DNA from: Luzula sylvatica | Taxonomy: Eukaryota; Streptophyta; Magnoliopsida; Poales; Juncaceae | Reading direction: 5' to 3' | Length of the DNA: 64,000 nt | Assembly (NCBI GenBank): GCA_946800325.1 | Contig: OX326960.1 | Coordinates: 49,285,355-49,349,354 of the forward strand | In this document: in pieces, positions 35,974 to 48,889 of the stretch | Layout of the letters: every line of letters begins with the position of its first letter | Numbering within the stretch: position 1 is the stretch's first letter | Notes under the pieces: generated by a model | The model's input: only the letters and a program-made list of their open reading frames with translations | What the model was told of the DNA's origin: nothing | Databases searched by the model: none | Made by a program: the position numbers and the translations under genes

Positions 35974-38177
35974 ATGGCGAATTTAACCGAGCCTTCTTCT
36001 TCGATCAGCTTCGCTTCTTCATCTTTGCTTTCCAACGGCACCTCTGTCCCTCCTGACCTCAGGGCAGCGACGGAAACGGTCACACAGGCTGCTGCCATAT
36101 CGGATCCGTCAGCTCCGAACATCGAGGCAGTCAGTCTCAGCCGTCTGAGCGCGAATCTCGAGAAACTCTTGATTGACTCAGACTTCGATTGCACAGATGC
36201 AGATATCATCATCGAGGGTTCTCCCGTTGGGATTCATCGGTGCATCTTAGCAGCCAGAAGTTATTTCTTCCACAATCTTTTCTCCAAAAGGGATCTGGAC
36301 GAAAATGCCCTTGCTAAATCAAAAGCGGGTAGTAAACCTACATACGAGATGAACAAGCTCGTAGATTGTGGTAAGGTGGGAAAGGATGCATTAATGGTGT
36401 TCTTAGGGTATATTTACACCGGCAAGGTGAAGGCTCCTCCACAGGACGTCTCCATTTGTGTGGATACAATGTGTGCTCATGATGCTTGTAGACCTGCAAT
36501 TAGTTTCGTGGTGGAGTTGCTTTATGCTTCTTCAGTCTTTCAAGTTCCTGAACTCGTCTCCCTTTTTCAGGTCAAATTTCTCTTCGGTTTACAAATTCGA
36601 ATTTTCATTTTCATAAATTGATTCTGATTTTTTAATTTTGTTATGTTCAGCGCCGGCTTTTAAATTTCGTAGACAAGGCTAATGTAGAAGACGTAATACC
36701 GATACTCCAAGTTGCTTACCACTCGAACCTTTTACATTTACAAGACCATTGCATACAAAGAATCACCCGATCAGACCTAGACAATCTCTCTTTAGAAAAA
36801 GAAATCCCCAAAGAAATCTCTAACAAAATTAAAACACTCCGTCTCAGTTCCACCCCCAAATCAGACCAAACCAACTCAAATTCCTCCGACACTTCGAAAT
36901 TCGAAACTCGAATTCGAAACATACACAGAGCCCTCGATTCAGACGACATCGAATTAGTAAAATTACTACTAAACGAGTCAGAAATAACCCTCGACGATGC
37001 CAAAGCATTACATTACACAGTTTCGTACTGCGATCCGAAAATTATTTCAGACTTGATACAACTCGGGCCTGTAAACGTGAATTTGAAAAACGAGAGGGGC
37101 CTGACAGCATTACACATCGCGGCGATGAGACGAGAGCCTTCGATTATTGTTTGTTTGTTGAATAAAGGAGCTTCGGTTTTGGAAATGACTCGTGATGGGA
37201 GAAACGCGGTGAGTATATGCAGGAGATTAACTAGGTTGAAAGATTATAATTTGCGGGCAGAGCAAGGGCAAGAGACGAATAAAGATAGGATGTGTATCGA
37301 ATTGTTAGAGAGAGAAATTATGAGAAATCCTATGACCGTTCATATGGAGGATTCGGTGACTTCTCCTCTTTTGGCCGATGATTTGCATATGAAACTCCTC
37401 TATCTCGAAAACCGAGGTTTCAATTCGACTTTAAGTATTGATTTTTTGTGCATTTTTTTGAAGATTTGAGCATTTTTGTTTTGTTTTTACGTGTAGTGGC
37501 ATTTGCGAGATTATTTTTCCCGGTGGAAGCAAAAGTGGCGATGCAAATAGCTCAAGTAGAGCAAACGTCAGAATTTGCAGGGGTATATACGTCAGATCCA
37601 TCTGGAAAATTAAAAGAGGTCGATTTGAACGAAACCCCCATGATGAGAAACAGGAGATTACGAGAACGAGTCGATGCCCTCATGAAAACAGGTCCTCTTT
37701 TTTACATATTTACCCTTTTAAAAGTTCATAATATCATATTTATCCTTCCAAAAAATGAAAAATTATCATATTTACCCTCTCAAAGATGGAGGTTTGAGCG
37801 GGTAGAGTTTTGCTTGAGAGTGTAGTGTATTTTCGACCAATATATGATAATTTTTACTTTTAGAAAGGTAAATATGAAATTTCTTGAATTAATTACTGAC
37901 AAGGTTTTTGTTGGTTGATACGGAAACAGTGGAACTGGGGAGGAGGTATTTCGCGCATTGCTCACAAGTGTTAGATAGATTCCTGGAAGATGATAACCCG
38001 GATTTGTTTTACCTGGAAAAGGGAACCCCGGATGAGCAGAAGATAAAGAGAGCCCGGTTTTGTGAGTTGAGAGAGGATGTGAGAAGAGCTTTCTCGAAAG
38101 ATAAGGCTGGTTTGTCTTCTTCTTCGTCCTCGTCTTCCTCCCTACTGGCCGAGAGGTACCACAAAATGAGGAAATGA
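35974..38177 (+). CDS. NPR3/NPR4-type salicylic-acid receptor (BTB-ankyrin), 4 exons
   Basis: Exons 35974-36570, 36651-37416, 37497-37691 and 37930-38177 give 601 aa, close to the 574-593 aa of NPR family members. The BTB/POZ domain spans about 60-195, followed by the CVDTMCAHDACRPA zinc/Cys segment. Ankyrin repeats lie at about 270-385 (LTALHIAAMRREPSII). The NPR1-like C-terminal region spans about 400-585. Clade calls rest on REIMRNPM, VDLNETP (496-502, the repression motif of NPR3/4 co-repressors), VELGRRYF and YLEKGTPDEQ, all closer to NPR3/4 than NPR1. Arg454 in LENRVA falls where I remember the salicylate-contacting arginine. NPR3/4 repress TGA-driven defence genes and are released by salicylic acid. 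The Ser-rich tail (nine Ser) is unremarkable. The upstream TGACG and W-box motifs suggest feedback control. Confidence 0.94.
37695..37885. repeat. Foldback MITE-like repeat in NPR-like intron 3
   Basis: ACATATTTACCCTTTTAAAA on the left and AGAAAGGTAAATATGA on the right form an imperfect inverted pair, of the same family as in the xylulokinase and helicase introns. Confidence 0.55.
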
Positions 38178-38770
38178 TATAGTTTTAGGGTTTTTTGTAT
38201 TTAGAGAGAGATTTTGTTGTAATATATTTTTGTTACCAAGTTAGATGTAATTTATGTGTTATTATTGTTGGAAATTTAGGTTAGCTTTGGGACCAACCAC
38301 GTGTTTTATATTCATAGAGGCAAATATATGACATACGTACAATTTGGTCTTTGATGCTTTGTTTTAGGGAAATTGGCAAAAAAGACTCGCGACATTGTTT
38401 TTAAAACCGGACCGGACCGGGTGGTTGAACTAGAGAAACACAAAATCGGATCCAAATGCAGTTTGGTTCATTTCTAATGAACCTGTTGGATCGCACGGTT
38501 TATTTAAAACCTGCAACCGCACCGCTCTTAAAACACGGTTTTTTTTGTTGAATCTGTTTTGATAGGGACGAGAATCAATGGACACATTTGCCATGTGAAT
38601 CTGTATCGTTCGGCGAGTTTGACAGTGTAGAACTTTTTGTGAAATTGAATCTTTGGTTGATGTTTTGGGCTAATCAAACGAACATTCACAGTAGTAATTA
38701 GGTTAATCAAACGAACTGTAATACTTAATTTTGGTTCATTTCAATGATGCTTATTTCTGTTTTCAATTAA
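38178..38770. other. NPR-like 3' flank
   Basis: Probable 3' UTR, then AACCGGACCGGACCGG-type repeat sequence near 38,400-38,540. No gene is visible. Confidence 0.45.
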
Positions 38771-39584
38771 CTAGGAAAATAGCCCGCGCTTCGCTGCGGG
38801 ATATATTATTTGATAAGAAATAATATAATAAGCAAAAGTAATAATTTTATATATTATTTGATATATTATTTCGCTGCGGGATATATTATTTGATATATTA
38901 TTTGATAAGAAAATAGAAATATTTCTTGCGCTTCGTTGCGATTTTTCAAAATCTTTTATGATCATAAAATAATAATTTTATCTAAAACGTTACAAGTGCA
39001 AAACAAAAGTAATCTTCATAAATATTAATTTAAAAAAAAAAGCTGATATTAAATAGTCTCACAGGTATTATGCAATAAATGCAAATTTTTTTCTTCCTAA
39101 AAAAATAAGCATAAATGTTAATTTAAAAACAAAAGTAATCTTCATAAATGTTATAATAAGCATAAAAAAAAAAATACCAGCTCAGGCTAACAAAAAGTAT
39201 TTGTGTGAATAGTATTTTATTAACAGTAAAATTATAGTATACAAATTATATTTATTAATACGATGAAAAATTCAAATATTTTATTTAGAACACAAGACAT
39301 ATGTCAATTATATTTATTAATTCGATGAAAAATTCAAATATTTTATTTATAACACAAGACATATGTCAATTATATTTATTAATACGATGAAAAATTCAAA
39401 TATTTTAGTTATAACACAAGACATATGTCAAATAAAATAAAATTAAAAAAAAAAAAAAATCGTTGAACAGTAATCCGGATGAACAGTATCGGGGTGAACA
39501 ATACCGGGATGAACAGTACCGGATGAACAGTAAATGTCGACGTGGCTTCACATGAGTTCTAGTATTGTCTTTTTAATGGGAGGA
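38771..39584 (-). mobile_element. Non-autonomous Helitron (sister of 10,990 element)
   Basis: On the minus strand it ends with the same CCCGCAGCGAAGCGCGGG hairpin, then CTAG and host T. The 5' end reads TCCTCCCATTAAAAAGAC. The interior holds three copies of a roughly 60-bp unit with ATTCAAATATTTTATTTA (39,240-39,430) and several GAACAGTA words, as in the first copy. Confidence 0.75.
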
Positions 39585-39589
39585 AAAAT

Positions 39590-40615
39590 TTGGTCTTTCA
39601 AGGGGGAGTGGTTTGCAGATCATAGGTAGGTTCATTTTGATAGGTTGTACTTGTATTGAGAAATCAAAGTGATACAGAATTGTGAATTATTTTATTCTGA
39701 CATAGCTTAATGGAAAATTTTGGAAGATCGACTCTCGAAAGTCGAGAGATAGTACAACTACTTTTCAAAATATTAACTCCTCTAACTTCACCCTAATAAC
39801 TCCTCCCGACGTTGATGAATATTATAAAAACTATATTACATACTATTTTGATGTAGTAAGTCAAGTTTTGTATAAACTAAAACTAAAATAAGGTGTTCTA
39901 TGTCCAAATGGGAAGCGTAGTTTTAATTTTTGCTAAGCAACTCTCTACTATGAAAGCTTCGATAAATAGTAAAAATAATTATGTTTTGGAAACTTACCTT
40001 AGATTGGATATTTGAGAGAGAAAATCTCTCTTGAATATGCATGTCACGTTTTAATATATTTATTATTATTGGTGTATCTTTTTTGTACTAATTATGATTA
40101 ATTCATTTAATTGAGCGTCATTTGAAGAAAATAAACAATACACGATTCAATTTAAGAATTTAACGAGTTACGTATAATAATAAAAAAAAAAAATCTATTT
40201 GTTCTTTCCAAAACTTCTGGCAGTTTTTACTTTTTAGTAATAGTTTCTTGATATTCATTTATTTGGAATTTTGCAAAGGTACACATGAAATTGTTCCAAA
40301 AAAACCTCAATCTTGAGAAATTTGAATAATAATAATAATGAGGATCTTAATGTTCAAAAAAACATATATGTAACTCCCGAATAGAAGTATAAAATGACGA
40401 AAAATATGATATTTACTTCAGCTCATATTGTACACCAATTTTACCAAATTAATTAACAAATTCTAATCTTAAATTCTTTTTTTTTCACTCTCTCTTGTTC
40501 TTCTCAAACCGGATCAGCAAATTTACAGAGAATTACCGGATATAACAATATAACTCGCTCAAAATTATACTTGATTGATATATACTTTGAAGCACTCAAT
40601 ATACTGTTTTCTTGT
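39590..40615. other. Intergenic, no gene recognised
   Basis: AT-rich. Near 39,728 an ACTCTCGAAAGTCGAGAGAT word resembles the CTCGA...TCGAG hairpins of the 50-52.6 kb palindrome. Confidence 0.45.
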
Positions 40616-40618
40616 ACA

Positions 40619-42300
40619 TCATTTCTTCTTTGCCAATGTCTTTTTGACTCCTTTCAAAATCTTTCCAAACCAGATCAAATTCATTACGAATAATACTGCT
40701 GGCACAAGAAACACGAGTATATAACCAAATACATGCATTTTCTCGATCTGAAAATTTGGTTTCGAAAAATCAAAACAAAAAGGTTGAAAATAGAAAATAA
40801 ATATATAATTAAAGTTTATTAAATACCTGTTCATAGTGCAAATACATGTGATCAAACAAGTAGATAAACAGAAGTATTCTTGCCACCTGTATTTAAAAAA
40901 CAAAAATAATTTTAATCCAAATAAAAATTGCAAAAAAGCCCTTGTATAATAATAATAATATATTGATAGTATACCAGCCATGCAACGAACATTAGAAGAC
41001 CATTGACCAGATACGCAATCGATCTTTTCATTCCTGCGGTGTCAAGATACCTACCATAAAAAAAATCAAATAAAATAGGTCAAAATAGCCGAAATAATGT
41101 TTATATAATTTGAAAATAAATTAATTAATTACCATCTTAAATTAATTTCTGGCGTGGTAGCCTCGGAAATTAGAACCATGTAAGTATAAAGTTGTCCTTC
41201 ACCAGATAACATTGTATATGCTATTGCAATTAGCGATAATGAGTGATGTAATACCTGGAAAACATTATTAACAATCATATTTACATGATTACCCCCCAAA
41301 AAGTACGATATGATATAGATGCAATTTCATGTATATAAACTTTCTTTTCTTAGATATTTATAAAATACCCTCGATTCACTGCTTTTTATAATATTTAGGG
41401 TTTGTTCAGGCATTTCTTTGAAAAATAAGGAAGGATATTTTGTAGGGACATTCACGATATTGCAAATTTTAGAGGGGTATATATGTGATAGTTTGAGGTT
41501 TTGAGGGGGTACGAATGAAATTCTGCCTAAGTTATAATGCTTACATATTCCATTCCACCAAGAGAGGGATATATCCAAAATATCATGGCAATATCCGCGA
41601 TGAAATATCCAACTGACACCTGTCAAAACAAGAGGTAAAAATCATCAAAATGAAACGTAATTAGGGTGAGCTAAAAAAAAGTAAATAACTAGAAGAATTA
41701 AGTACCCCTAAAGAGAAAGTGGAGAGGTTCGAGGAGCGAAAAGTAACTGGACCCTCCAGTTGATCAGAGAATAATTTGGTGAAGAATACCAGGTATATCG
41801 AAATTGCCGTTATAAATATTGCATGCACACTTGACATTCCCCTTAAAAATTCAAAACAAATATAGAAATACAAATTTTTTTTTTGAGTAAATTATAGAAA
41901 TACAAATTATACACCAATTATATAAGTATAAAAATTACGCACACACATTATATATAATTGGTACTCAAATTTAATTTACCGATTGTTCCATTCAATGCGT
42001 TGAATCTTAGTAAGAGAAGGGTAGCATTTGAAATAATACGTGCTTAGTACATGGGACAAATCGTAAGCCTACAAATCAGAAATTAATACTGTTATTAAAG
42101 CAATTTAATCACTAATTGATATAATTATTATCAGCAATTTGTAATGAAATAATTAAGGGGAAAATGGTGATTAGTGAGATTCGTACCAATTTGCACAAGA
42201 AGATACCAAGAAGGAAAGAAGTGTAAGGAAGAACTGGATCAGATAATAAATAATCTCTAACTATTTGCTCGGCTTGAGATTTATAGTATTTAACCTCCAT
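40619..42300 (-). CDS. TLC-domain multi-pass membrane protein, 8 exons
   Basis: Exons on the minus strand: 42187-42300, 41980-42068, 41706-41841, 41545-41619, 41133-41254, 40975-41050, 40827-40886, 40619-40747, giving 266 aa in frame. It has several hydrophobic segments and the TLC hallmark His pair in YVLHHSLSLIAIAY, followed by EATTPEINLRW and YLFDHMYLHYEQ. This is the layout of the TRAM-LAG-CLN8 family members related to TMEM56/TLCD4, about 260-280 aa. The C terminus is Lys-rich (GVKKTLAKKK), which fits an ER-side cytosolic tail. The length and missing N-terminal homeobox argue against ceramide synthase. The substrate is unknown. A 5' UTR intron probably ends just upstream of the ATG (GCAG near 42,320). 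Confidence 0.9.
41285..41535. repeat. Foldback MITE-like repeat in TLC-gene intron
   Basis: The left side has TACCCCCCAAAAAG and TTTCATGTATA. The right side has GAGGGGTATATATGTGATAG and GGGGGTACGAATGAAATTC. This is the same terminal theme as the repeats in other introns and spacers. Confidence 0.45.
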
Positions 42301-42929
42301 TTTTCAAGTAATACGAACCTGCATTAAATGTTAAAGTTATGATTCAATAATGTATTACTTGAGAAATTAAACACAAACTTGATCTTATCATAAGAATAAA
42401 TAATTGCAGTAAATCACGAGGAAGAGAAAGATTGAACTTTTTCTCCCGTTCTCCTCTTTCCAAGACTAAGAAAGATCGAAGCACTAAAACATATAACATG
42501 CTGTAAAAGAGAAATCGAGAAAAAATGCAATGTGGACCAAAATTCATCTCGAATCAGTCCAAATCACAAAAGTTTCAACTCAAAATCCACAGATCGAGAC
42601 AAATTATTACATCAAACAAAAACAATGTACAGAAAAAAGTACCAGCATCAAAACCCACCCTCAAATTTCCCAAATTAACGCACCTTTCGCCCTAAAAACC
42701 CCCCAATGCTGGATTGAAGAAAGGAAAGGGGCGAACAAAAAAGCTGAATACGTCACGCGTATAGCTCGCAGTGTCGGTCCACGGCAAAGCAGGTCTACGG
42801 AGTGGTGGCGAGAGAGAAAAGAGAGCTTTGTGATGAATTGTCGGAGAAGGTATTGAGAGGGAAGCAATCCATTCAACAACGAGAAAGAGAAGAAGAAGAA
42901 GAAGCCAAACAAAAGGAGAGCGAGCTAAC

Positions 42930-44885
42930 AGCTTATAATGTCCCTACGCTACACCATCATTAAATTCGTTCATGTGCCCCTTTTTCCCACTTCTTTATCT
43001 TTTACTCAATTTATTTCTACCACATAAATATACGGGAAATTTCGTAAACACCCCTAGTTTCCCGAATATTATGAAAAGCCTTTTATATCTTTTAATTTCT
43101 TCAGTAATAACTGTAACACCTTGATTTTTATAAATATTAGCAAAACCTTCCTAACATTTTTTTATGTTTTAAAAAAAATGATAGTTCTGCTCTCGTGATT
43201 TTAATTTGTAGTATGTTTTTTTAATAAATACCGAGAAATGAAAATTATTTTAAGGGATAATTATTAATTATTATATAATTTTTTCAAAACTATTATGTGA
43301 AGTTATGTTGAACAAAATAATGATCCGAATTAATGTATATCTATCTGAACAATAATATGTAAATATTAATAATTATATAAAAATATAAAATATATATAAT
43401 ATATAATAATTTAAAATACTTGGGGGTTGGATGGTTAGAACTTTATTTATCATTATATTTGCATTGAGTTCTTTGTTTTTCATGATATACACGAGTCTTG
43501 AAGTTTGAAGTTAAAATTTGTGCTCACCGTGAAAATCAGAAAATCCAATGTAAATATAGTGATTAAAAAGTAGCAAACTCTTAATATTTAATTAGGTTTC
43601 TTAATCATCATCATATTTATATGTTATTATTAATAATAAATTAATAACTGAAAAATTTATATATAATTTTTCATAACAATTATTGTTAATATTTGTTGAA
43701 ATATGTATAATTTTTTATATTTTTCTTTTTACAGTGGGGATATTTTATTTTGTTACGACTTACGGTTGATGGAAATATATATTTCTTCCTTTTTACGCTT
43801 AATTTCGTTAATTAATCATTTGATCGATTAGTTAAGCTTACAAAAAATAATAAATTTGTTTTTTTTGGACTATGTTTGAACTATTCTCCCCTGCATTTTT
43901 TTTCTCCATTATTTCTTTATTTCTTTTTCATCTATTTGAAAGATCAATCTGGGAATACTGATTTCTCAACCTCATCCATGACTTCTAATCCATGACTTAT
44001 GTACTGTGGAAAATTTGATTTGAATAAACTTAAAGTGCAAGTATAATCCAAAAAAATAATTTTGTGTAGTAATTATTTTCATTTATTATTATTATGTTTT
44101 TTGTAAAGACGTACTTAGTTTTCAAAATGTTTTATAGATTTATGACGTAACCAGTTATCTTATGTTTGCATATTCAAGTCTGCATGTTTGAACAACAATT
44201 AACAAAAAGAACTCTGAATTATTAAAAAAAATTATGCACTATTCAAAAGAGTAATTCTACACAACATACTTGTTGTTAGTAATTTTCTGTTGTGTACATA
44301 TTGCAGGGATTCGTTTTGAAATTTAGGAATAATGGAGGGTGTTTTTTTTTTTTTAAATTTACCTAAGTTTTAGTTAACAAGTAGTTGTGACCAATAAAAA
44401 ACAAGTACAGAGGAATAATAATACAAAGCAAACAAAGCATTATGCAAGCCAGCTATATACACACAGATAATTACATTTTCTTAATTATACATATGGCCAA
44501 GGAATAATGGTCCACGGAATACTAATCCAATGAGGAAGCTCCACGTCAATTTTGGTGGTTATAATTTTGGTTTAGTTGTGGGGTTGAGATGGTGATGTGG
44601 CAACTAACATTGACAATCAATACCCTTGTTTATGTTAATTACAAATATTTTACAAAATTTATATACATAATATTATTAATGTATTTTCTAATATTATTTT
44701 GTACGTGCCCTTCTCAATTAGAATGAAATTAAACAAATTAACATGAATCCAAATTTTTGAAAGCTCAGTACAATATGCAATTAGAATCCACATCAGCAAA
44801 AGATAAGATAAGATATCTCCACTTTTGTTTTAGGTAATATAAAGATAAAATAGTAAACTTAAAACAAACCTAATTATGACACAAT
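42930..44885. other. AT-rich intergenic region
   Basis: No frame of interest. Short ACCCCTAGTTT-like repeat ends appear near 43,045. The 42,530-42,900 stretch just to its left is probable promoter/leader of the TLC gene with GAAGAAGAAG repeats. Confidence 0.45.
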
Positions 44886-44894
44886 AAATTTAAT

Positions 44895-45040
44895 CATGCC
44901 TCCGTATCCTACTTGGTTAAGTGGTTGACACAAAAAATCATATGCTGGAGAAATTATGAGCTCGAGTCTTATCGACATCATAATAAAAAATATATAAATA
45001 TCAGTAGCGACAAACGATCGTTTGTTGGGTATCATTAAAA
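44895..45040 (+). mobile_element. tRNA-derived SINE-like repeat
   Basis: TGGTTAAGTGG matches a Pol III box A and GAGCTCGAGTCTT resembles box B, about 50 bp apart, followed by ACATCATAATAAAAA. A degraded relative lies near 55,055-55,150. No functional tRNA fold is present. Confidence 0.5.
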
Positions 45041-45094
45041 AAAAAAATCATGGCAAAAAAAACAAAAAACAAAATAAATATAAGTAATAATTTC

Positions 45095-45905
45095 ATGTTT
45101 ACCCCTCAAAAGTATTGAAAAAACAGTATTGTCCCTGCAAAAATAAAAATATCTTGAATATCCCTATAAAAAAAGAAATTCTCGTATAACCCTAATTGAA
45201 GTGAGATATTGCCGTCGCACAATATATATATAATTAATATTTGTTATGTCGCGTTCAAATTATATTTTCATATTTGATATAAAAAAATTAATTTCTCCTA
45301 ATGCATTTTTTTCCTTTTTTTTAATTTGGACAGTCAACAAATTTTTTTTGTGACGTTATTAAACAAACAAGATATTTCAAAAACAAGATATTTCAATATG
45401 GCATGCCACTACGTACATGAAAATTTTATGTGCCTATTATTCCTAGTATTATTCTTCTTAAATTGGTCTTTTTACTTCTTTTTGTATGTTTGTGCCAACT
45501 GTCTTGTGCAGAAACATTTCTCTAAAAATAAGATAATTAATTAATTAATTAATGATGACTACCAATTATATTATTTTAAGGTTTTACATATTAATAAAAG
45601 GACTTTGAATCTTTGCTATATGTAATTATTTTCTATAACTCTTTTTTTCCCAACTATCATGTTCGGTACCAGCTATATTATATTATTTTTATTTGTTATG
45701 ATCTTGTGTTTGGTACCAACTCTTAAGCTTGAATAAATAGGAACCTCCAATCCACCAACTAGATCCCATAATTCATAAAGACCCCTAAACTAATGTAAAT
45801 ATAAAAACAACTCCTTGAAGGGACCACCATGAAAATAAGTTCTTTTCAATAAATATAGCAGTTCAATGTTTATCAAATGTGCGTAGTCAATAAGATATAG
45901 AGTTT
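45095..45905. other. Gene-free spacer with repeat ends
   Basis: 45,095-45,200 has TTTACCCCTCAAAAG-type repeat sequence; the rest is AT-rich. The short frame around 45,330-45,540 lacks any family signature and is not annotated. Confidence 0.45.
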
Positions 45906-45911
45906 CGTCAG

Positions 45912-46077
45912 AAATGATACAGACCACACTTTTTTCCCAAGAATTGATCACGAATTGCCACGTGGCAGCTAGCTATTGGCTGCAGCTAAAGTGGTGGAAA
46001 GCTGCAGCCAATAACTGACTGCCACGTGGCAATTCGTGATCAATTCTTGGGAAAAAAATATGGTATGTATCATTACT
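45912..46077. mobile_element. Foldback MITE carrying two G-boxes
   Basis: Two arms of about 75 bp are inverted copies: AATGATACAGACCACA...AATTGATCACGAATTGCC against the mirrored CAATTCGTGATCAATTCTTG...ATGTATCATT. Each arm holds the palindrome GCCACGTGGC (45,957-45,966 and 46,021-46,030) and CTGCAGC near the loop. The flanks share GAGTTTCGT-CAG (left) and GAGTTTCGTACAG (right), a probable imperfect target duplication. Confidence 0.85.
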
Positions 46078-46159
46078 CGAGTTTCGTACAGTCAAACACA
46101 AAGTATCTAGATTTATGGCTTGAGCATTCAATATTCATGTCCATCAGATCAAACATTAA

Positions 46160-46565
46160 TTGCAGTAAAATTTCATGGATACCCCTGTAAAACACACACA
46201 CTTAAGAATTATGGAATTTACCGATTTTAGTGATTTAAAACATGTGCCATTTTAGTGATTTACCGATTAATCAGTAATTAATCAGTAATTAAAACACGTG
46301 CCTTCTTTCTCACTAACTCGTGTAAAACATGTGCCATTTTAGTGATTTACCGATTAATCAGTAATTAAACGATGAAGAACTATAATTTATCATATATATA
46401 ATATAATATTATTTATATTACAATAAAACAAATATAAACATCATCATTCAAATTTTAAAAACCAATAGAGGTTCTATTACCTAGTTCCACTGGGGGTATA
46501 CATGATATTTTGAGATTTTGTAGGGGCAACCATGAAATTTGCGTTATTATAATTAGGGGTTTGTT
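46160..46565. repeat. Foldback-like repeat with an internal 88-bp direct repeat
   Basis: AAATTTCATGGATACCCCTG at the left is mirrored by GGGGCAACCATGAAATTTGC at the right. Inside, AAAACATGTGCCATTTTAGT occurs twice, 88 bp apart. Confidence 0.5.
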
Positions 46566-46904
46566 TTGAATATACTTGAAAAGGAGGTATTTAAATATAA
46601 TTTCCATAATAAAACTTAAATGAAGCCAACCACCACATGCTAAGTTCCATCTAATGTTTAGACTAATACCTAAAAATCGTACCAAATTCGAACCAAAAAA
46701 AAAACAACCCAATGTAAATCACATCCAAAATATCGGAAAATATTGAAATGCCTTCAAAACATACACATAACAAAATCACAAATAAACAAGATTCAGTTCA
46801 CATGATAATTGGAAATCAAAATGATTTTCCAAAATGAAAACTCCAATTTATATACTACAAGCTCTAAATAAATAGAAATACATACCAATAATAATACACC
46901 AGTT

Positions 46905-48883
46905 TTAAGCCATGTTACGATTTAAAAGGCCTTGAAAAGATACGTAGAGATCTTTGTTGTGGGGCCCAAATATCTCCTCTGCCTTCTTTAGGGTTTCCTA
47001 CATTCACACAAAAACACATCCACCATTTTTTTTCGCTCAAATTAATTTCAATTTCGTTTAATAGTGTATAATTTACGCCCAAAAAGACGAACCTCACGAG
47101 ATTGCGTATGAGCATTAAGCTCCTTAATGTTAGCCAAAAACGCAGCAAATTGTTCATATGACAAACGGCTCCTAAAAAGTGAAAAAATAGTATATTAGCA
47201 TTCAAAACAGTATATTCTCACTCTACAAAACGAAATGCGCAATATACAAACCTAGCCTGGCGAAAGAATTCCTTCCCATCAATTCTCGGAGCACGACCTG
47301 TTTCGATCGTTACAAAAATAAATTGAAGGTCTTTTTTCAAAATATACAAAGAAGAAAGGGCTTTTTTGCAAAAAAAAAATTGCATGAATAAACTTACCGG
47401 CCAAGTTTCTACTTCTAGGAGGGGAATTAGCAGCGGAAGACCGCTTGCTAGAAGGAATCCAAGGAGAGAGAGAGATGGTGGGGCCCTCGTATCTTGGTTT
47501 CGAGGTTGGTGACGTGGCCGCTGATGTCAGCTTGGGAGACACCGATGTGGAGTACGACCTCGGCGATCCCATGGCTGAGGTTATTTTTTGCGTCGCGCCA
47601 GGTGTCATTCTGGCATTTATTCTTCCCACTGGATATTGCTGCGCGAGTGGCGGTCTCGGTGCTTGAAATTAAACAATAGTTTTTTTTTTTGAAATTTCTT
47701 TCTTAAGAATTACAAATAATTTGTTTCCTCATTTTGTGTTATGTTTAGGTACCTTCTTGAGTTGTGCTTTGAGTTTCCAGGCTGGGTGCGGAGCTGGTAA
47801 GTGAAATTCCATCTGGATAAAATAGTATATTGGACAGAATTAGTAATAAAATAGAGATATAGATTTTTTTAGGGTTTAGGGTTTTGGGGGAAGAAGAATA
47901 TAAACCTTTCCAGGAAGAAACTTTCGCAATCGATTGATCACATGTCCTGATATCAACGGTCTCTTGTTGCTGGTTTAAAAACGTAAAATCAATTATTTTC
48001 ATAAGATTTGAATTGTTTGTAAAGAATTTGTGATTATTTAAGTTAATTGTTTTTTTGAAGAAAAGTTATGCTAGTTTTTAGAGCATACAGGTGAATTGTC
48101 ATCGTTAAGCGATTGCATTAATTGCCTCTTAAAAGTCTCAAGCTGCAGATTAAAAAGAGCACATAGGAGAAATTATATATTTACATCATGGTAAATAGAA
48201 CATTATGAACAAAGTATGAATATAATAAGGGTATTAATACGAGAATGGCGGTAAATTGAAGTACCTTAGCTAAATCACGAGCTAATTTCTTTGATACTTG
48301 TGCTTGTGTATCACATTCCTTGGCCAGCTTAACCTAACAAGGAAAACAACAAGAATGCAATTTTTAATTGAGCCCAAATTTCCAAAATTTTCAATTTCAT
48401 TGGACATATGTGATTGGAGTATCAAATTTCAGCTATTAACTAGTAGCACAGCCAAAAAAAATTCTGATAAATGAAGTAATTAATACCAAATTGAATATGA
48501 ATTTCACAAAATCCAGCATTTAATTTCAAAAAATAGAACACTAATTTAGTATTATTATTATCTAAAATACATACATTCTCTTCAAGCACAATCTTCAATC
48601 TGGCCTCAGCTTCTTCTTTTGCACGATCAATTTGCCCAACGCGACCCTGTAAATCCGTCAGAAGCGAGTCCTTTTCCAACAATTTCTGCTTTAAGATACG
48701 TGTCTCAGACTCCAACATCGAAACCCTAGAAGCAATAGCGAGAGAGGTAATTTTTCTCGCTAGGTCAAGCTGCTCGTACGGATCGGTTGGCATCACCGCC
48801 ATTACCTGGTCGGGTATCCCTTGCTCCGACTCAATCGAACCTCCGCCCCCACCCCCGCCGCCACCGGTGATGCTCTGCGCCAT
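46905..48883 (-). CDS. At4g15545-like coiled-coil protein, 9 exons
   Basis: Exons on the minus strand: 48575-48883, 48265-48333, 48089-48142, 47906-47969, 47753-47812, 47398-47661, 47252-47297, 47093-47171, 46905-46997, giving 345 aa in frame. A Gly run after residue 6 is followed by PTDPYEQLDLARKITSLAIA. A heptad-rich coiled coil (about 50-165) contains KQKLLEKDSLLTDLQGRV and TFKRQLMQSLNDDNS. A Ser/Pro-rich middle has repeated SPRSYS/SPKL/SPTS words. The conserved end has RIDGKEFFRQARSRLSYEQF, then AAFLANIKELNAHTQSREET, and ends GLLNRNMA. This matches my memory of the uncharacterised Arabidopsis protein At4g15545 throughout. Function unknown; the SP-rich part suggests phosphorylation and possible microtubule or scaffold roles, which is inference only. 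Confidence 0.92.
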
Positions 48884-48889
48884 TGCTGA

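Noticed and set aside
38395..38560. Possible CCGG-rich regulatory island
   Set aside because: AACCGGACCGG sequence with a mirrored CGGTTTT end looks like a degraded MITE; no gene is next to it in the right orientation.
42530..42912. Frames of 83-108 codons on both strands upstream of the TLC gene
   Set aside because: They fall in the GA-rich leader/promoter and show no domain.
45326..45544. 72-codon frame with a hydrophobic stretch
   Set aside because: AT-rich DNA readily gives Phe/Leu-rich frames; no start context, homology or splice support seen.
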